Of a stretch of 64,000 nucleotides of DNA, positions 20,921 through 32,880 are shown piece by piece. Origin of the DNA: Agelaius tricolor (Eukaryota; Chordata; Aves; Passeriformes; Icteridae); the NCBI GenBank assembly GCA_023055355.1, contig JALJCS010000029.1, positions 2,356,001 to 2,420,000 on the forward strand, written 5' to 3'. Made by a program: the position numbers and the translations under genes. The notes under the pieces were generated by a model. The model was not told where the DNA came from, did not search any database, and worked only from the letters and a program-made list of their open reading frames with translations. Numbering within the stretch: the first letter of the stretch is position 1; the number at the start of each line of letters is the position of its first letter.

Positions 20921-22335
20921 AGTCTCAGGCTTTCAGCCAGAAGTTATTTTCTTTATCAGTTGGTAAAATTTTTGCACTTCCCAGCCAGATCCAGCTTCAC
21001 CTGGGGGAGAATCAAGAAGGTTGTGCTGCACTCAGAGGGTTCCATTTCCTTTCATCCTTCAGGAACAGCAGGGAGCTTCCTAAAAATAACCCAAACCCCA
21101 AACCTGGATTGTTGTGCCTTTAGTGTGCCCTGCCTGGAATAGGATTACTGATGTTGTGCCAGCCCTAAAGCAGCTTCCCAAGACCTGTGGGAATTCCCAT
21201 GGGATTCCTTTGTCACCATGTTATCCTGCTTGTGCAGTGAGTGATTGATTCAACATGGCTTTCCTCCACAGGCTCTGATTATCCAGAGTCATCAAGGAAC
21301 TTGCTCCAAACTCTGGAGTACATTAAGACAAGGTAATTCAGGGAAGTCTTTGCATCTGGAAATCTCTGTAAGCACTTTCCTATCTGCTGGCCTGTAGAAA
21401 AGCCATTATTCTCGACAGGGGAAAAAATATTGCTAATATCACAAGAGGCTTTGGAAGAGAACATAAAGCTGGTTTCATTTTCCAGTCAACTGAGATCTAA
21501 TATTTCCTGTACAAGATGTTGAGATGTTTTAGAAAAAGGAGCAATGTTTATTTGTCTAAAGCACCACACACACACACACACACAAGTTCTATATTGTGCT
21601 TCTGGCTTTTTTCCATTGTAAATGGTTTTGCAGGGAGAAATCTCTTTCCCATCCATCACAGCCAGTAGATTAGAAAAATATAAATATCATCTAAAGAGAA
21701 TGGAGTTGAGGCTCCTATGGAATGCTCAGGAGAGAAATGACAAATGCAGCATCCCTGGTGGTGGGGAAGGCTGGGCTTTGGGTCAGAGATAGCCTTGTTG
21801 TCTCCCTGGCGATTTATTTGCTTACACTCTCCCAAGACAAGGCTCCCAGAGTGATATTTCTTATCAGACATGTCTTTTGGGCTGGTCCAAACCCATTTCA
21901 TTGAGCAATCTGCCATCAGAAAGGAAGGTTGGTCAAAACATTCTTTTTTTTTTTTGCCCTTAGAAGTGCATCCACTTGGGGTTTTTTCTCATTATTTTTC
22001 AAGTCCTGCCAGGATTTGTTCCAGAGTAGCCCCAAAGCACTTTGAGGACCATTGGGTTCCAGTGCCCCCGTGGTGCTGATCTCAGCCTGGCAGCCAGGCT
22101 GATGCCCCAAGCTTTTGTATTTTGAGCCCTGACCATTCCCTGACCAGTTTTGGGCATGATGGGAGGCAAGTCTGTGCCCTGGAGGGCTCATGGATGGCTG
22201 GATGTGTGTGATGAGGATAAAGCTGTAGTTACAGGGCATGGCTTGAAGTGAGAGAGGACCCTCCCTCATCCCTTTGGCCAGCCCATCCCCATGGCTGGGA
22301 GCACTGGAACACTGAAGCTTTCAAGTGTTGGGATT
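20921..22335. other. Non-coding, single-copy
   Basis: No exon recognised. A (CA)10 microsatellite lies at 21565. The minus-strand 117-codon frame at 21916-22269 has no domain. Confidence 0.5.
21565..21584. repeat. (CA)10 microsatellite
   Basis: Ten uninterrupted CA units, followed by AGTTC. Confidence 0.97.
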
Positions 22336-22541
22336 TTCATCATTTTTTCCTTTTTAAATTCCTCTTCCTTCTCTTCCTCCTTTCCTTCTCCTCCATTTTT
22401 TTTTTAATTGTATCTTTATTTTTTTGTAATATCTTTTTATTTGGGTTTTTTTTACTATTTTTTTAATTTTCATTTTTACTTTGATTATGATGATGACGAT
22501 TTTTTTTTTTTTTTTAATTTATTTATTTTCAATGTTTTTCT
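22336..22541. repeat. T-rich low-complexity tract
   Basis: About 200 bp dominated by T-runs, a pyrimidine-rich CTTCCTTCTCTTCCTCC segment, and a GATTATGATGATGACGAT phrase at about 22480. It gives a spurious F/L-rich plus frame of 72 codons. Confidence 0.9.
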
Positions 22542-22995
22542 CCTCGGTGCTTCCCTGGCAGCCAGGAATTCTTCACCTTGAAGGTGCCAGTGCTTTGGTT
22601 TGATGATGTGCTGCCAGTGGTTTTGGTGTGGAAACCCTGCTAGAGCTGAAGTGGGTCTTTGGGCACGGTCAGGGTAGTCAGGGAAATGTCCTCTCCCCCC
22701 CAGCTGAATTAGGCTCAGGTTTAATTTGGGTGTGGAGCACCCCCAGCAGTGGGTGTTCCATTGTGTCTCAGTGCTGCTTCTCCTCAGGCAGAAACCAAAT
22801 CCATCCCAGCACAGATTTTGCTTTTTTCATTTTGGTGATTCACCTTGTCATCCATCTTCCCCAAAACCTCTCCATCCCCCAAAGCCCACCTGGGTAGGGG
22901 GGAGCACGTTCTCTCCTGAGCACAGACACAGAGAAAGGGAACATCCAGGCCAAGGCTGCCTCCTTTGCCTTGGAAGATTTTGCTTTTAGTGGTGC
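22542..22995. other. Non-coding, single-copy
   Basis: Nothing recognised before the antisense LTR that starts near 22996. Confidence 0.45.
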
Positions 22996-23390
22996 TGATG
23001 CCTTTTGGGCTGCCTAAAAACAGAGGCCAGACAAAATTAAGGGAATAAAAAGCAGTTTTATTTATTGAAGGGCCTTCAGGTACATTTAGGGCAGACAAAG
23101 CCCCCCAAGGGCTACACACAATAAATGGACTCATAGGTTTCCTACTTTTATAAATTTGGTCCATTTGCATTTTGGGGGCTAATATTCCAGTTATAGTTTC
23201 AGCTAATGAAGTCATTTACCCCAAGTTTGCTGCCCCCAACTCACTTTTGTTCCCATCCCTCAGGCCTGAGGCAGTGAGGTGTCCTTGATTGCCAGGCCTG
23301 GAGAGGAATTGTTGTGTCTGCCCAAAATAGGGAAGCAGCAGCTCCCACTGTGTGTGGAGTTTAGAGTTCTACACTAAAGAACTGCAGGAT
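22996..23390 (-). mobile_element. LTR, antisense, with TATA and poly(A) signals
   Basis: Read on the minus strand, this block has a TATA box TATAAAA (plus strand TTTTATA at 23147-23153). About 90 bp further on it has CAATAAATAAAACTG (plus-strand 23055-23067), and it closes GCCCAAAAGGCATCA at 22996. Promoter, then polyadenylation signal, then a CA end is LTR architecture. The 5' end of the LTR, near 23370-23390 on the plus strand, is not sharply defined and no target-site duplication was found. No adjoining internal region is recognised, so it may be a solo LTR. Confidence 0.65.
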
Positions 23391-23404
23391 TGCAAATCCT
23401 CCAA

Positions 23405-23520
23405 TATTATTTATATTACAAAAAATATAAATAATAATTCATATTACAAAAATTTTGTAATTTACAAAAATATTTTGTAATCCACAAAATTATTTTGGAA
23501 CTCATATTACAAAAATGATA
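23405..23520. repeat. AT-rich cluster of short palindromes
   Basis: Three hairpins follow one another. The first has arms 23405-23417 and 23424-23436 (13 bp, 6-bp loop). The second is TTACAAAA/TTTTGTAA at 23444-23451 and 23453-23460. The third has the same arms at 23462-23469 and 23473-23480. A degenerate fourth (CCACAAAATTATTTTGG) follows near 23482. From 23447 on, the sequence is a roughly 20-bp tandem unit with a CAAAA...TTTTG core. Confidence 0.85.
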
Positions 23521-23525
23521 AAAGC

Positions 23526-23989
23526 TACCATCCTAAGGCATCAGTGCTGCCAGTTCCTGTAGTCCCACAGGCCATGTGTGCAGGGTCAGGTCCTGGGAGG
23601 GGATTTCTGGGAGTGTTCTGTGTCCAAGAGCTCGGGCAGGGAGCAGCTGTGCCCAGTGCCTGCTCAGGTGCTGGAGATGACAGAGTTCAAACGCCTGCAG
23701 GCAGATGCTCCCTGCAGCCCAGCTCATCCTCAATCCACTCAGGTGCCTCTCCTCAGGAAGTTTCTCAGGGCACTGTGTGCTCTGTGACCCCTCTGCTTTT
23801 ATGGTTTCGTTTTTCTCTGCTGCAGCCTTTGTCTCTCAGCACAGAGAGTCACAGAGAGAGATTGCCTGACCCTGGCTCTGTTTTGGGCAGTTTTGTTCTC
23901 CCCATGTGCCTGAGGGGCCTCCACAGGCAGCCCCAGCATGGAGCCCTCCAGGCCAGCCTGGGCACAGCAGGGATCTTGGGAGAGCTGAC
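23526..23989. other. Non-coding, single-copy
   Basis: The 261-codon plus frame that starts at 23544 runs on into the antisense CR1 at 23990. Its first half shows no domain, so I do not call it a gene. Confidence 0.5.
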
Positions 23990-24395
23990 CATGGAATCAT
24001 GGAATGGCTTGGCTGGGAAGGGACCTTACAGCTCATCCTGTTCCACCCCTGCCATGGCAGGGACACCTTCCCCTGTCCCAGGCTGCTCCCAGCCCCATCC
24101 AGCCTGGCCTTGGGCACTGCCAGGGATCCAGGGGCAGCCCCAGCTGCTCTGGGCACCCTGTGCCAGGGCCTGCCCACCCTGCCAGGGAACAATTCCCAAT
24201 TCCCAATATCCCATCCATCCCTGCCCTCTGGCAGTGGGAGCCATTCCCTGTGTCCTGTCCCTCCATCCCTTGTCCCCAGTCCCTCTCCAGCTCTCCTGGA
24301 GCCCCTTCAGGCCCTGGCAGGGGCTCTGAGCTCTCCCTGGATCCTTCTCCTCTCCAGGTGAGCACCCCCAGCTCTCCCAGCCTGGCTCCATTGGA
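23990..24395 (-). mobile_element. CR1 LINE, antisense
   Basis: A well-preserved antisense copy from the terminus (CATGGAATGGCTTGGCTGGG) to the GGTGAGCACCCCCAGCTCTC block of late ORF2. It carries the AATTCCCAATTCCCAATATC variant also seen at 20720 and 38195, so these three copies are close relatives. Confidence 0.95.
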
Positions 24396-26144
24396 GTGTT
24401 CTCTTGAGGGGGTTCTGTCTAGGGGGTCAATAAATGGAAAATTAAGTCACAAGCTGCAGGATGGGTCTCTCAAGGCCATTCAGAGGTGCTGGCCGCACTC
24501 AGAGCAAGGGGAGGCTGCTGTTATCTGTAAATCCCTACAGAAAACCTCTGGTATGGGCTGGCTTTCCCAGGGAGGTGCCTCTCTGCTCCTGCAGGTGCCT
24601 GGTGTCCCTGGAGAATGGCAGCTCAGGTGAGGGCATTGCTGCCAGACCCCACGGCCTGAGCAGCCCACGGTGCCTTTCTTCTCCTCCCAGAGTGTGACAG
24701 ACCGTCCCTCTGGGCCTTGGGGGCAATCTGGGGGCTCACTGGGGTGTCTGCTTTGCTCCAGAGCCAGCTGAGTGCCACAGAGGTTAATGGCTGCAGAGGG
24801 AAAAGCCTCCAGGAATGCAGAATGTTTGTCCCAAGCACCTCTGGGTGACCCAAAGCCCTCAGAGGTGGCTCTGGGGGCCAGAGTCTCACACACAGCCCTG
24901 CCTGGACTGTGAGACCTCTCCCTGGCCTCAGGAGCACCATCTCTTTGTGTTAAATACATCAGTGCAGATAAAACCTGTGTTCTAGGAGGCTCTGGCTTCA
25001 AAACCTGTTGGGGGTGAGCTGCTGCCCTTAAGGTGCTTCAGGAGTTATTGATGGAACAACCTTGGGGGCCGAGTCTCAGCTCTGACAGAGGCGAAGGAGA
25101 AATCATTGTTTAAATAACCCGCAGGGACTGGAACTGCTGGTGACCCAGAAACAGTTTATTTTTTTTATTGCTTTCCATAGCTTCCCCAGGCTAAAGCTGT
25201 CTCCAGTAAAGGAAAACCAGGTTGTTACTGGGGGAGTAAGCAAATTAGCAGACGAGGGCAAAAGCTGAGCAGAGTTGAGGACCCGGGAGCTGTGACAGCT
25301 GAACAGCACTTGTGCCTTTCTCTCTTCTCTTGCTTTGAGTGTCCCACTGATCTGTAGCCTCTTCACCAAGTAATTCTTTTTTTGTTTCATTTTTATACCA
25401 TTGTTTCAGTATTTCAGGGTAAAACCAGATGTTGACTCTTCATTAAATGGCAATTCCACTTTCAGCCTATGTGATGCTTGGTCACAACCAAACTGATTTC
25501 TTAATCACTGAAGGATGTTTTCAGGAGCTTTATTCTTCTTTATCATTTCAGCCACTGCGTGGGTGCTCACTGGCCAGGCAGATCTCCCAGCCTGCTCCCT
25601 GCTATTTCAGGGAATGTTGGGGGTAGGAGCAGGAGGGGATAAATATATTCTCATTGACTCACGACTTGACCTGAATAGAGACTACCACCATCTTTATTAT
25701 TGCAGGGTTGAATTTGGGGTTGCATTTGGTGAGTCTGAGCCTCCATGGCAGCCCTTCCTGCCTGCTCTGTGGGAGCTGCTCATTCCCTGTGGGATGTTCC
25801 AGCTCCCAGTCCCACCCTGCCAGGGGCTTGGCCAACACAAGGGGTTTGTTCAACTTGTTCGTTAATTGGATTTTGCACCAAGGGAGCTCCAGAGAGCTGC
25901 ACCTCTGGCCTAAATCAGCATGGTGGTGACCCCAGGCCATCAGTGCTAAAAGACAGGCCTGGCTTGGCAGGCTCCAGGAGATCTCTTGTCATCTTGGATC
26001 AGTGTGAGCCCTGACAGCTCCTGAGCACCCACCACCAGCAGGGAGCAGGACAAATGCCCTGGGGCCACAGATAGAGAGAATAAACGAGTCTTTGCCCACA
26101 TTGTTGGGTTGCTAATGAGGAGAGACCTCATCAACCTCCCAGCC
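24396..26144. other. Non-coding, single-copy
   Basis: No exon recognised. A minus frame of 173 codons (24480-25001) overlaps plus frames and lacks a domain. The part just upstream of the LTR (25900-26140) contains GAGAGAATAAACGAGTC near 26075, which might be the U5 remnant of an older retroelement, but this is weak. Confidence 0.45.
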
Positions 26145-26775
26145 TGTGGGAACCCAGAACATCCCTCTGGCTGTTCTGGATGGCCAAGACCCCTGCCAGG
26201 GGCCCAGAGACCCTGGCACAGAGCCCAAAACACCTGTGGGTCTGATTATGACCCATGGAGCAAGTTACCAACCGTAGATGAAAATCTGAAAGCCATAACA
26301 AATTAAGTAGAATAATAGTGAATTTATCACAAGGTGACAAATAGATTTTCGGGTTTTTAGAATGGGAATTCAGGGAGGCAAGATGGAGGAATCTGGGCAT
26401 GTCCAGCCTTTCTTCTTCTTCTTCTTCTTCTTCTTGGCCTCCATCTTCTGCTGTGATGGTGGCACTTTTGGATTGGTTTAGAGTAGAAGCTCACTGTCTA
26501 ACATAGGTGATGAGTATTGGAAAGTAATTGTAAATATTGTACACATAGTTTTTAGTATAGAAAGATAACACAGCCCCAGGGGCAGGCAGAGAGCCTCTGA
26601 CTGTCTGCTGAGTGGACCTTGGCTGGACAGGAGAAAATATTTTATAGATGAGGAACAATAAACAACCTTGAGACTGAGAACTGAAGAGCTCTGACTCCTT
26701 CTTTGACTGCCAGGCTGGGGAAAGAGACTTTCTAACATATCTCAGGGCCACTGTGACCAGCAAGAGACCCCAAGA
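26145..26775 (+). mobile_element. Solo LTR, member 1 of a three-copy group
   Basis: About 630 bp related along their whole length to the LTRs at 45346 and 55430. It begins TGTGGGAACCCAG (TGTCAGGACCCAG in the others) and ends GAGACCCCAAGA. The flanks are CCAGCC (26139-26144) and GCAGCC (26776-26781), a 6-bp target-site duplication with one change. It carries an ATTTTATAGAT TATA-like box near 26640 and AATAAA at 26657-26662. A TTC tract of eight units sits between arms AAGATGGAGG (26380) and CCTCCATCTT (26438). The 6-bp duplication suggests an ERVK-type (class II) integrase. No coding region remains. Confidence 0.85.
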
Positions 26776-29700
26776 GCAGCCATCTACTTTCTCTTGGCTG
26801 CCATTTCAGCCAGTCAGGAACCACACCAGGAACAGCATTTCCTGGCACAAACCAGCTCTTTGAGGGAAACATTTCAGGTGGGAAAATGAGCAATTCTCCC
26901 TTTGCCCCTATGTCTGATATCAGAAATCTCCTCCAGACCACACATCTTCTGCAGAAAGGCTGCAGTCCAATCCCAGCTGTCTCAACCCGGCGTTTCCCAC
27001 TGTGTGCCTCCAGCAGCATCCCAAACCTCTGCAGGATGGAAGTGGGAGACTTTCCATCCTCACCCTGCAGTTCTTGTTTCACGTGCTGCTGCTTGAGCCC
27101 AGAGCATTTCAGGGTTATTTTTTTAACCACGACCTCACCTCCATGTAAAAAGAGTTTTCTTGGAACTCAGCCCTGGAGCTGAACTCACCAGTGCCCCTTT
27201 CGAAGCTCAGACAGCTCCATCCCTCTGCCAGGAGTTTTCCTCCTCCCTGTGCCACCTGGAAGCATTGGAGCTGTCCCTCTCCCTAAAGTGGCCACAGCCC
27301 CCACAGCCCCACACCAGCCTCTGGCACTGGTCATGTTGCACAGGTATCTCTCACTCACCCAGCACTGACTCACAAACTAATTAAAGTTCATGTCACACTG
27401 GGAAGATGCAAAATGCTCTCTGAGCACTAGATGTTATTATTTTAAGCTTCTCTTCTTTTTCCTGAGGCGCAGCAACTCCCTGAATCCCAGCTGGCACACC
27501 ACATCCAGCCACAAAACACCGCTAATTGGGTGTTTCTCCTGTTGACCTCATTTCTCCAGCATACTTTGGCTGGGTTTATTTCCATGGGTTTTTGGGGAAT
27601 TTTTTTTCAAGAGGCCTGGAAACCAGATAAACAGAAACACTTTGCTGAGTGTGTTGGACAGTCCTTGGTCATTCCTCTCCTCCAGACCTTGCCCTGATTC
27701 AAGGTGTAATAATGCTGCTGTTCCCTCTCATCATCTGTTTTACACATCCAAGGAAATGAGAGGCAGAGGGAGATGGAAAGAAAGAGATCAAGGGCAGAGT
27801 GATGACTTTGGAAGAGGTTTCATTTGGAAGAGGTCATAGACCTCTAGTCTAGGCAGGACCTACACTGTTGCTCCTTCCCATCCCAAAGCATTGGCAGGTG
27901 CATCATCCTTAAGAAGTATTCCTGGGACAGGATTTGCATCCTGAAAGGTGGCTTTTGGACTAGTTCCCCTTCAAAGGAGAAGGTGACTTGTGCTATAAAT
28001 GTTGTAAAGCTCAGCCAGGGTCTGGGACAGCTCCTGCCTGATGAACAAGCCAAGTTCATTAGCGATGACTTTGTTCAAGCGTCCCCATCCCGGTTCAGCT
28101 CCCAAAGAATTGAGGAGTCTCCCATTAATTCCTTAATTGTGTTATTGGGAAGGTGCCTCCTCAGTGTCACCTTGCAGAGGTGGCAGGTGGAAACCTTTCC
28201 CTGGTGTTCTCCAGGTGTCTTGTTTCCATCTTTGGGTGTTTGTGGAAACAGATTTGATTCCATGTGTGGGATTCAGTCCCATCCACCTTCCCTGACATGA
28301 ATTCATCATGCTGTTTCCCCCACACCATTCATTTCCTCCTTTAAAATTAATGCAAAGAGAAAACACAATTAGATGCTGTGTTGGTTAAGTAATACCTTGG
28401 CAAAAAACAGAACAATGGCTTGAAAAATAAGGAGAGAGTGAAGATCGCACAGTTTGAACTAATGATAGAAATTATCTCGAGTTAAGTTGGATTTTAAATC
28501 AGAGGTTTGGGGATTGTATTTTTTACTTTTCTTTCGAGTGAATTATGAAAAATATAGAGGCCTTCTGGATGGATGATTAGATATTTTTTTCTCTCTCCCA
28601 TCCGCATTGAAAAATGAAATATTTCTGTAATATTAAATCTGTCCAATTGATCAAAGTGTGGTGTCAAAAAATGTTGTAAGCTCTTCTTCTCATCCAACCC
28701 CTTCAGCAGCTGCAAACCAAAGACCTTTTCAATCCCTTTCTGGAGGCAGCTGAGGTTACCTCTGCTGAAAGAGTCTGTGCAAGGAGTGAGTCTGCATTTC
28801 TCCAGCACATTCCCACAGCAGGGATTTACAAAGGACTGCAGATTTGGCACGTGGAACGCCAGCACATACCCTCAGCTTTGGGGCTTTGTCTCCCCATAGG
28901 GTCTTAATCTGTCCTAATACAGCCCTGCCTAACGGTGGGGCAGGAATGGAGGATGGAGTGGCCAGAAAAGAAGTGAGAAAGGGAATTTTTTTTTCCCTGG
29001 CTCAGCTTGATGAGTAACCACTGGGAGATTTATGGGTGTTTTCCCTCCCCTTATGTTTTTCTTTCCCTGCTTACTTTCACTGGAGAACAAGAAAACCAAA
29101 CAAACCAGAAACCTCAAATATTTGGTCACTGTTTGAGGAAGCAAACACAAAGTGTATCCAAACATTTGGAGAGGTGGGAAGCTGTGGTATTGCACAGCGG
29201 GATAAATGCAAATTGTGTCCAGAAAAGAAAGATTTTTTGGAAAGCTGTCAGTGAGGAAAAGTTGAGAGGGTTGGGGGTTGCTTTGTGTACAAAATAAGGG
29301 ATGGTTTTCCTCAAGTGGATACTGTGGATAAGACTGAACAGTCTTGCAGTGAAGAGAGGAGGAGAAACCAGCTTGGCTTCAGCAAGAAAGCTGAAAGAGG
29401 AATAAAATCCCCACTTCTGCTGGGATGGTGGGGTATAGGACAGAGAATGTGGAGTGTTATGGACTCACCTTCATCAGCAGCTTGATTAGGAATAGGTCCT
29501 CCAAATACCTGTGGTTGTTTCCATGCTCTCATCCAGCCCCTGGAGCTGCATGGAGACTGACCCAATATTCCCTTTAATTCTAGAATCCGATTCTCCAGCC
29601 CCTTGCATTGCCTTTGGTTCTGGTGTTTTGACATGAAACTCTGGTTGTCTTCAAAAGAAAACCACAGGGCAGAGAAGAACCCCATCTGTTGCATCTGTTT

Positions 29701-31762
29701 GCATATCAGGGAGGTGTTTGCTCACTCTGGGAGGACTCATTTATTCCTGTGGCTGCATGGGGATGTGCTCAGAACTTCCATAAAATGTGTGAGGAGCAGT
29801 AAGTGCTGCTTCATCTCTTGGTGAATGAGCAGCAGTTTCAAAGAGCAAAGCAAGGAGTGAAAGGCTCCTGTTCTCTCACTTCATGCCTCAGTGTCCCCCA
29901 GCTCCTGGACATGCATGGGAGATCAAAAGGTGGAAATCTCCACTCTCCTACACATCGATCCCTTTGCTTTAGGAGCTCTTTGTGCTACTGACTCACCCTC
30001 CTCAGGGAAAATAAGCATTTTCCTTAGTTACACAAATGGACACACGGGTGTAAAAGAGATGAAGTCATTTTTCAGAAAGTCACCGACAGAAATGAGGGAA
30101 AGTGAGAGAACCCTCCTTCCCTGGCACAGCCCCTGGTGAACCTCTGGATAACCCAGGGGAGGGTCTCAAACAGCTCCACAGAAATGCAGCAAAGAGATGG
30201 ATTGCTGCAACTCTGCTGCTTACCAAATTAGAAACAATTTAAGGATTTAAGGATTAAGTACCATTAATTACTGCCCAACAAATGCTGATCTACAATGGAG
30301 CACTTGTGGAAATGGAGAGAGAAGTTTCTGCGTGAATACTAAATGGCTTCATTAATGCTCAGTGCAATTTCATTGAGTGATAGATTAATTAGCTTGATGC
30401 TCCAAGAATTACTGAGCAGGATCATGGGCACATGTGATGAAGGGACAGCAGGAGCTCACTGTCCCCTTGCCTGGGCAGAGCAGGTCACACAGGTGTGGGA
30501 CATGTGAGGGCAAGGTAAAGGGAGTAAAGAAAGAGGAAATGAAATGGGGTTTCTGAGAGAGGAAAAACCCAAAATGCTGATCTGGGTTTCCTCATCTGGA
30601 TTCTCTGATCTGGAAAACACTGGAGGTTCCAGTGGTCAGGATGAGAGGTGTGGGATCAAGGTCATTATTTTCCTGTGGCACCTGGAGATGATGCTTTACT
30701 CTCCTGCTGTTGTGCTGCCAATGGTGGGTGGGTCAGATATCATCCCTGCTCCTCATATTTCTGTTCCCTCCATCCTCTCTGTTCAGCCATAACCACAGGG
30801 CTGAGCAGACCTTCCCAGCCACTGATTCCCTTCCCTCCATGGCTCGTGCTGGATGCTCTTCCCATCACACGCCAGGATAAGGGAGGTTGGAGTTTGCATC
30901 CTCTTTATCCAACACTTGTGGCAAACTCTTGGAGCATCCCAGGTTCCTTGGCATTGCTCCAAGGGCATGTTTACCTGGGCCTGGAGAAAGACTTGGTGCT
31001 TCCAAAACCTGGGGGAGCCCCGTCTGGCATGGCAGCCCAGTGAAACAGTGACAGCTTGAGCTGGAGTCTGCTCCCCGGCAGCATTTTCTCCCCGAAGCAG
31101 TGGAGGAGGAGGAGGGAGCAGCATCCAGCCAGGATGTCTGGCAGTGAGTAATTTCAGTTTCTCCTCAGGCTGTCATGCCATGACAGCTGCCTGGGCAGAG
31201 CCTCCCCACCTCCCTTCAGCACGTTACCTGGAGTTCAGCATCGGATTTCTGTCCCTCAAGACTTTTTAGCCACCCGTGCCATCGCAGCGTTATTGATTGC
31301 TCACCCAGCCGTGGCTGGAGCTGGATTAGGTGTGAACACAGCACTGCCCCAGCAGGCCCAGAACAAGGCAGGATGCTCAGAACCTCCTCTCACCATCCGT
31401 CTTTTTTCAGCTCTTTCCTGCGTTGTCTTTGGCTGCCTCCTGTGCCTCGCTCTGTGCTTCGCTCTTCCCCAGCACGTTTGCAGTGCCTGTAAAAGTTGTG
31501 TGATTTAATAGCTCTGAGCAGGTCCCTCCTTGCCCCAAGGCTGGGGTTCCCTCAGCTCATTTGGTTCCCACACCTGAAGGCAGAGAGTGGGAAATGGCAG
31601 ACACTTTGTTCCTCCCTGCCAAGGGGAGATTGAACAGTGAGGAGGTGTTTGTGCCCCTCCATGGCTCTCCACCACTCCTCCCCCAACTCCTGCAAGAAAA
31701 GCCATATCAGGGTCACCAGCTCTTGATATCATGAGATTAGACATCATAGACATCATATAGGG

Positions 31763-31782
31763 ATCTATATAGACATATAGAT
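31763..31782. repeat. Small perfect hairpin
   Basis: ATCTATAT (31763-31770) and ATATAGAT (31775-31782) are reverse complements around AGAC. They sit within a stretch of ATCATA/ACATAT-type repeats from about 31725 to 31790. Confidence 0.8.
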
Positions 31783-32639
31783 ATGACATTAGAGCTCCTT
31801 GTCTTGGTGCAGCCTTCAAGACTTCACCCAAATATTCTGGGTTTGCTTTGGCCAAGAGAGGTGGCAGTTCAGGATGCCCCAGTGGAGGAATGCAGGTGGA
31901 TGTGGAGACTCCTCTGTGCTCTGAATGGCCCTCCCTGGCTCCTGGTCCCAGTCTGGCTCATATTTGGGAGCTCACAAATGAGATGAGCTGAGTTTCTTAC
32001 ATCCCCCACCCCCTGCCCTGCCCATGGAGACGTGTCCTGGATTGGCCATTAGGGACCAGAGAAGGAATATCAAATTAACAGCCCTCGTGCTCACAACATG
32101 CAGAACTCATACCAAAGTTTTCCTAACGTAATGAGCTGGTATAAAAGCAGCCACAGGGAGACATCCTCTGCTTTATTGGGCTGGCAAAGGCAGGCACAGA
32201 GCTGTGCATTCTGGAGTGCCATCTTCTGGCACCTGCAATGCGAACTCGTCGCATTCCTGTGTGGCTGAAGCAATCTGGTAACACAGAGCTGTGCCAGGCA
32301 CGAGGAAAGAAGCGGATTTCCAGGATTTTCCAGTGTATCCTTGAAAGATGCATGGAGTGCAGATGCTTTTTTTTTTTTTTAGCATCCTCCCATCCCTTTG
32401 GCTGCCGGGTACCTGTCTGTGCCAGGCAAGGAGCCGCGCATCTGCACGGAGCTGGTGTCGGCTCCCCGTGCCAGCTTGGGAAGCATCTGTTTCCTGGTTT
32501 ATTTATCCCCTCTGCAGTCACCACGGGAGGATAATCTCAGTGACATGCCACATCTTGTTTACAGCCGGCCCCTGAAAAGTTAGAAGTGCAAGTTGTGGGG
32601 TGGGGAGGAGGCAGGGGAGGACGCGGAGTTGCGCACGCT

Positions 32640-32880
32640 GGGGACTGAAAGGGGACTTTGGGAAACGTATAAAATATTAAATGACATCGTGGCAAGACAC
32701 AGACAGGGGGAGAACAATAATTAAAGTAAACAGCACATCAAAAGCCTGGCTAAAACTCACATTTAAATTTCAAGACAACGCAGAAACAGCTCATGTAGCC
32801 GTGTGTAAATGTGTTTCCAGGAACCTTTTAAGAATATTAACGATGATGGAAGCAGAACAGCAATGATTCAGACTTTATGT
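32640..32880. other. AT-rich block, possible conserved non-coding element
   Basis: The block carries AACAATAATTAAAGTAAAC, ACATTTAAATTTCAAG and AGAATATTAACGATGATGG. It has no repeat signature and no open frame with protein character. SOX-like (AACAAT) and homeodomain-like (TAATTA) cores are present. Inference only. Confidence 0.28.

Noticed and set aside
21565..21584. (CA)10 tract as a functional element
   Set aside because: An ordinary microsatellite with nothing around it to suggest more.
23544..24329. 261-codon plus-strand open frame
   Set aside because: Its second half is antisense CR1, and its first half has no domain or start context. GC-rich CR1 keeps several frames open by chance.
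31080..31160. Possible short exon ending GGCAGTGAGTAA
   Set aside because: The donor-like GTGAGT is not matched by a convincing acceptor or a conserved frame.
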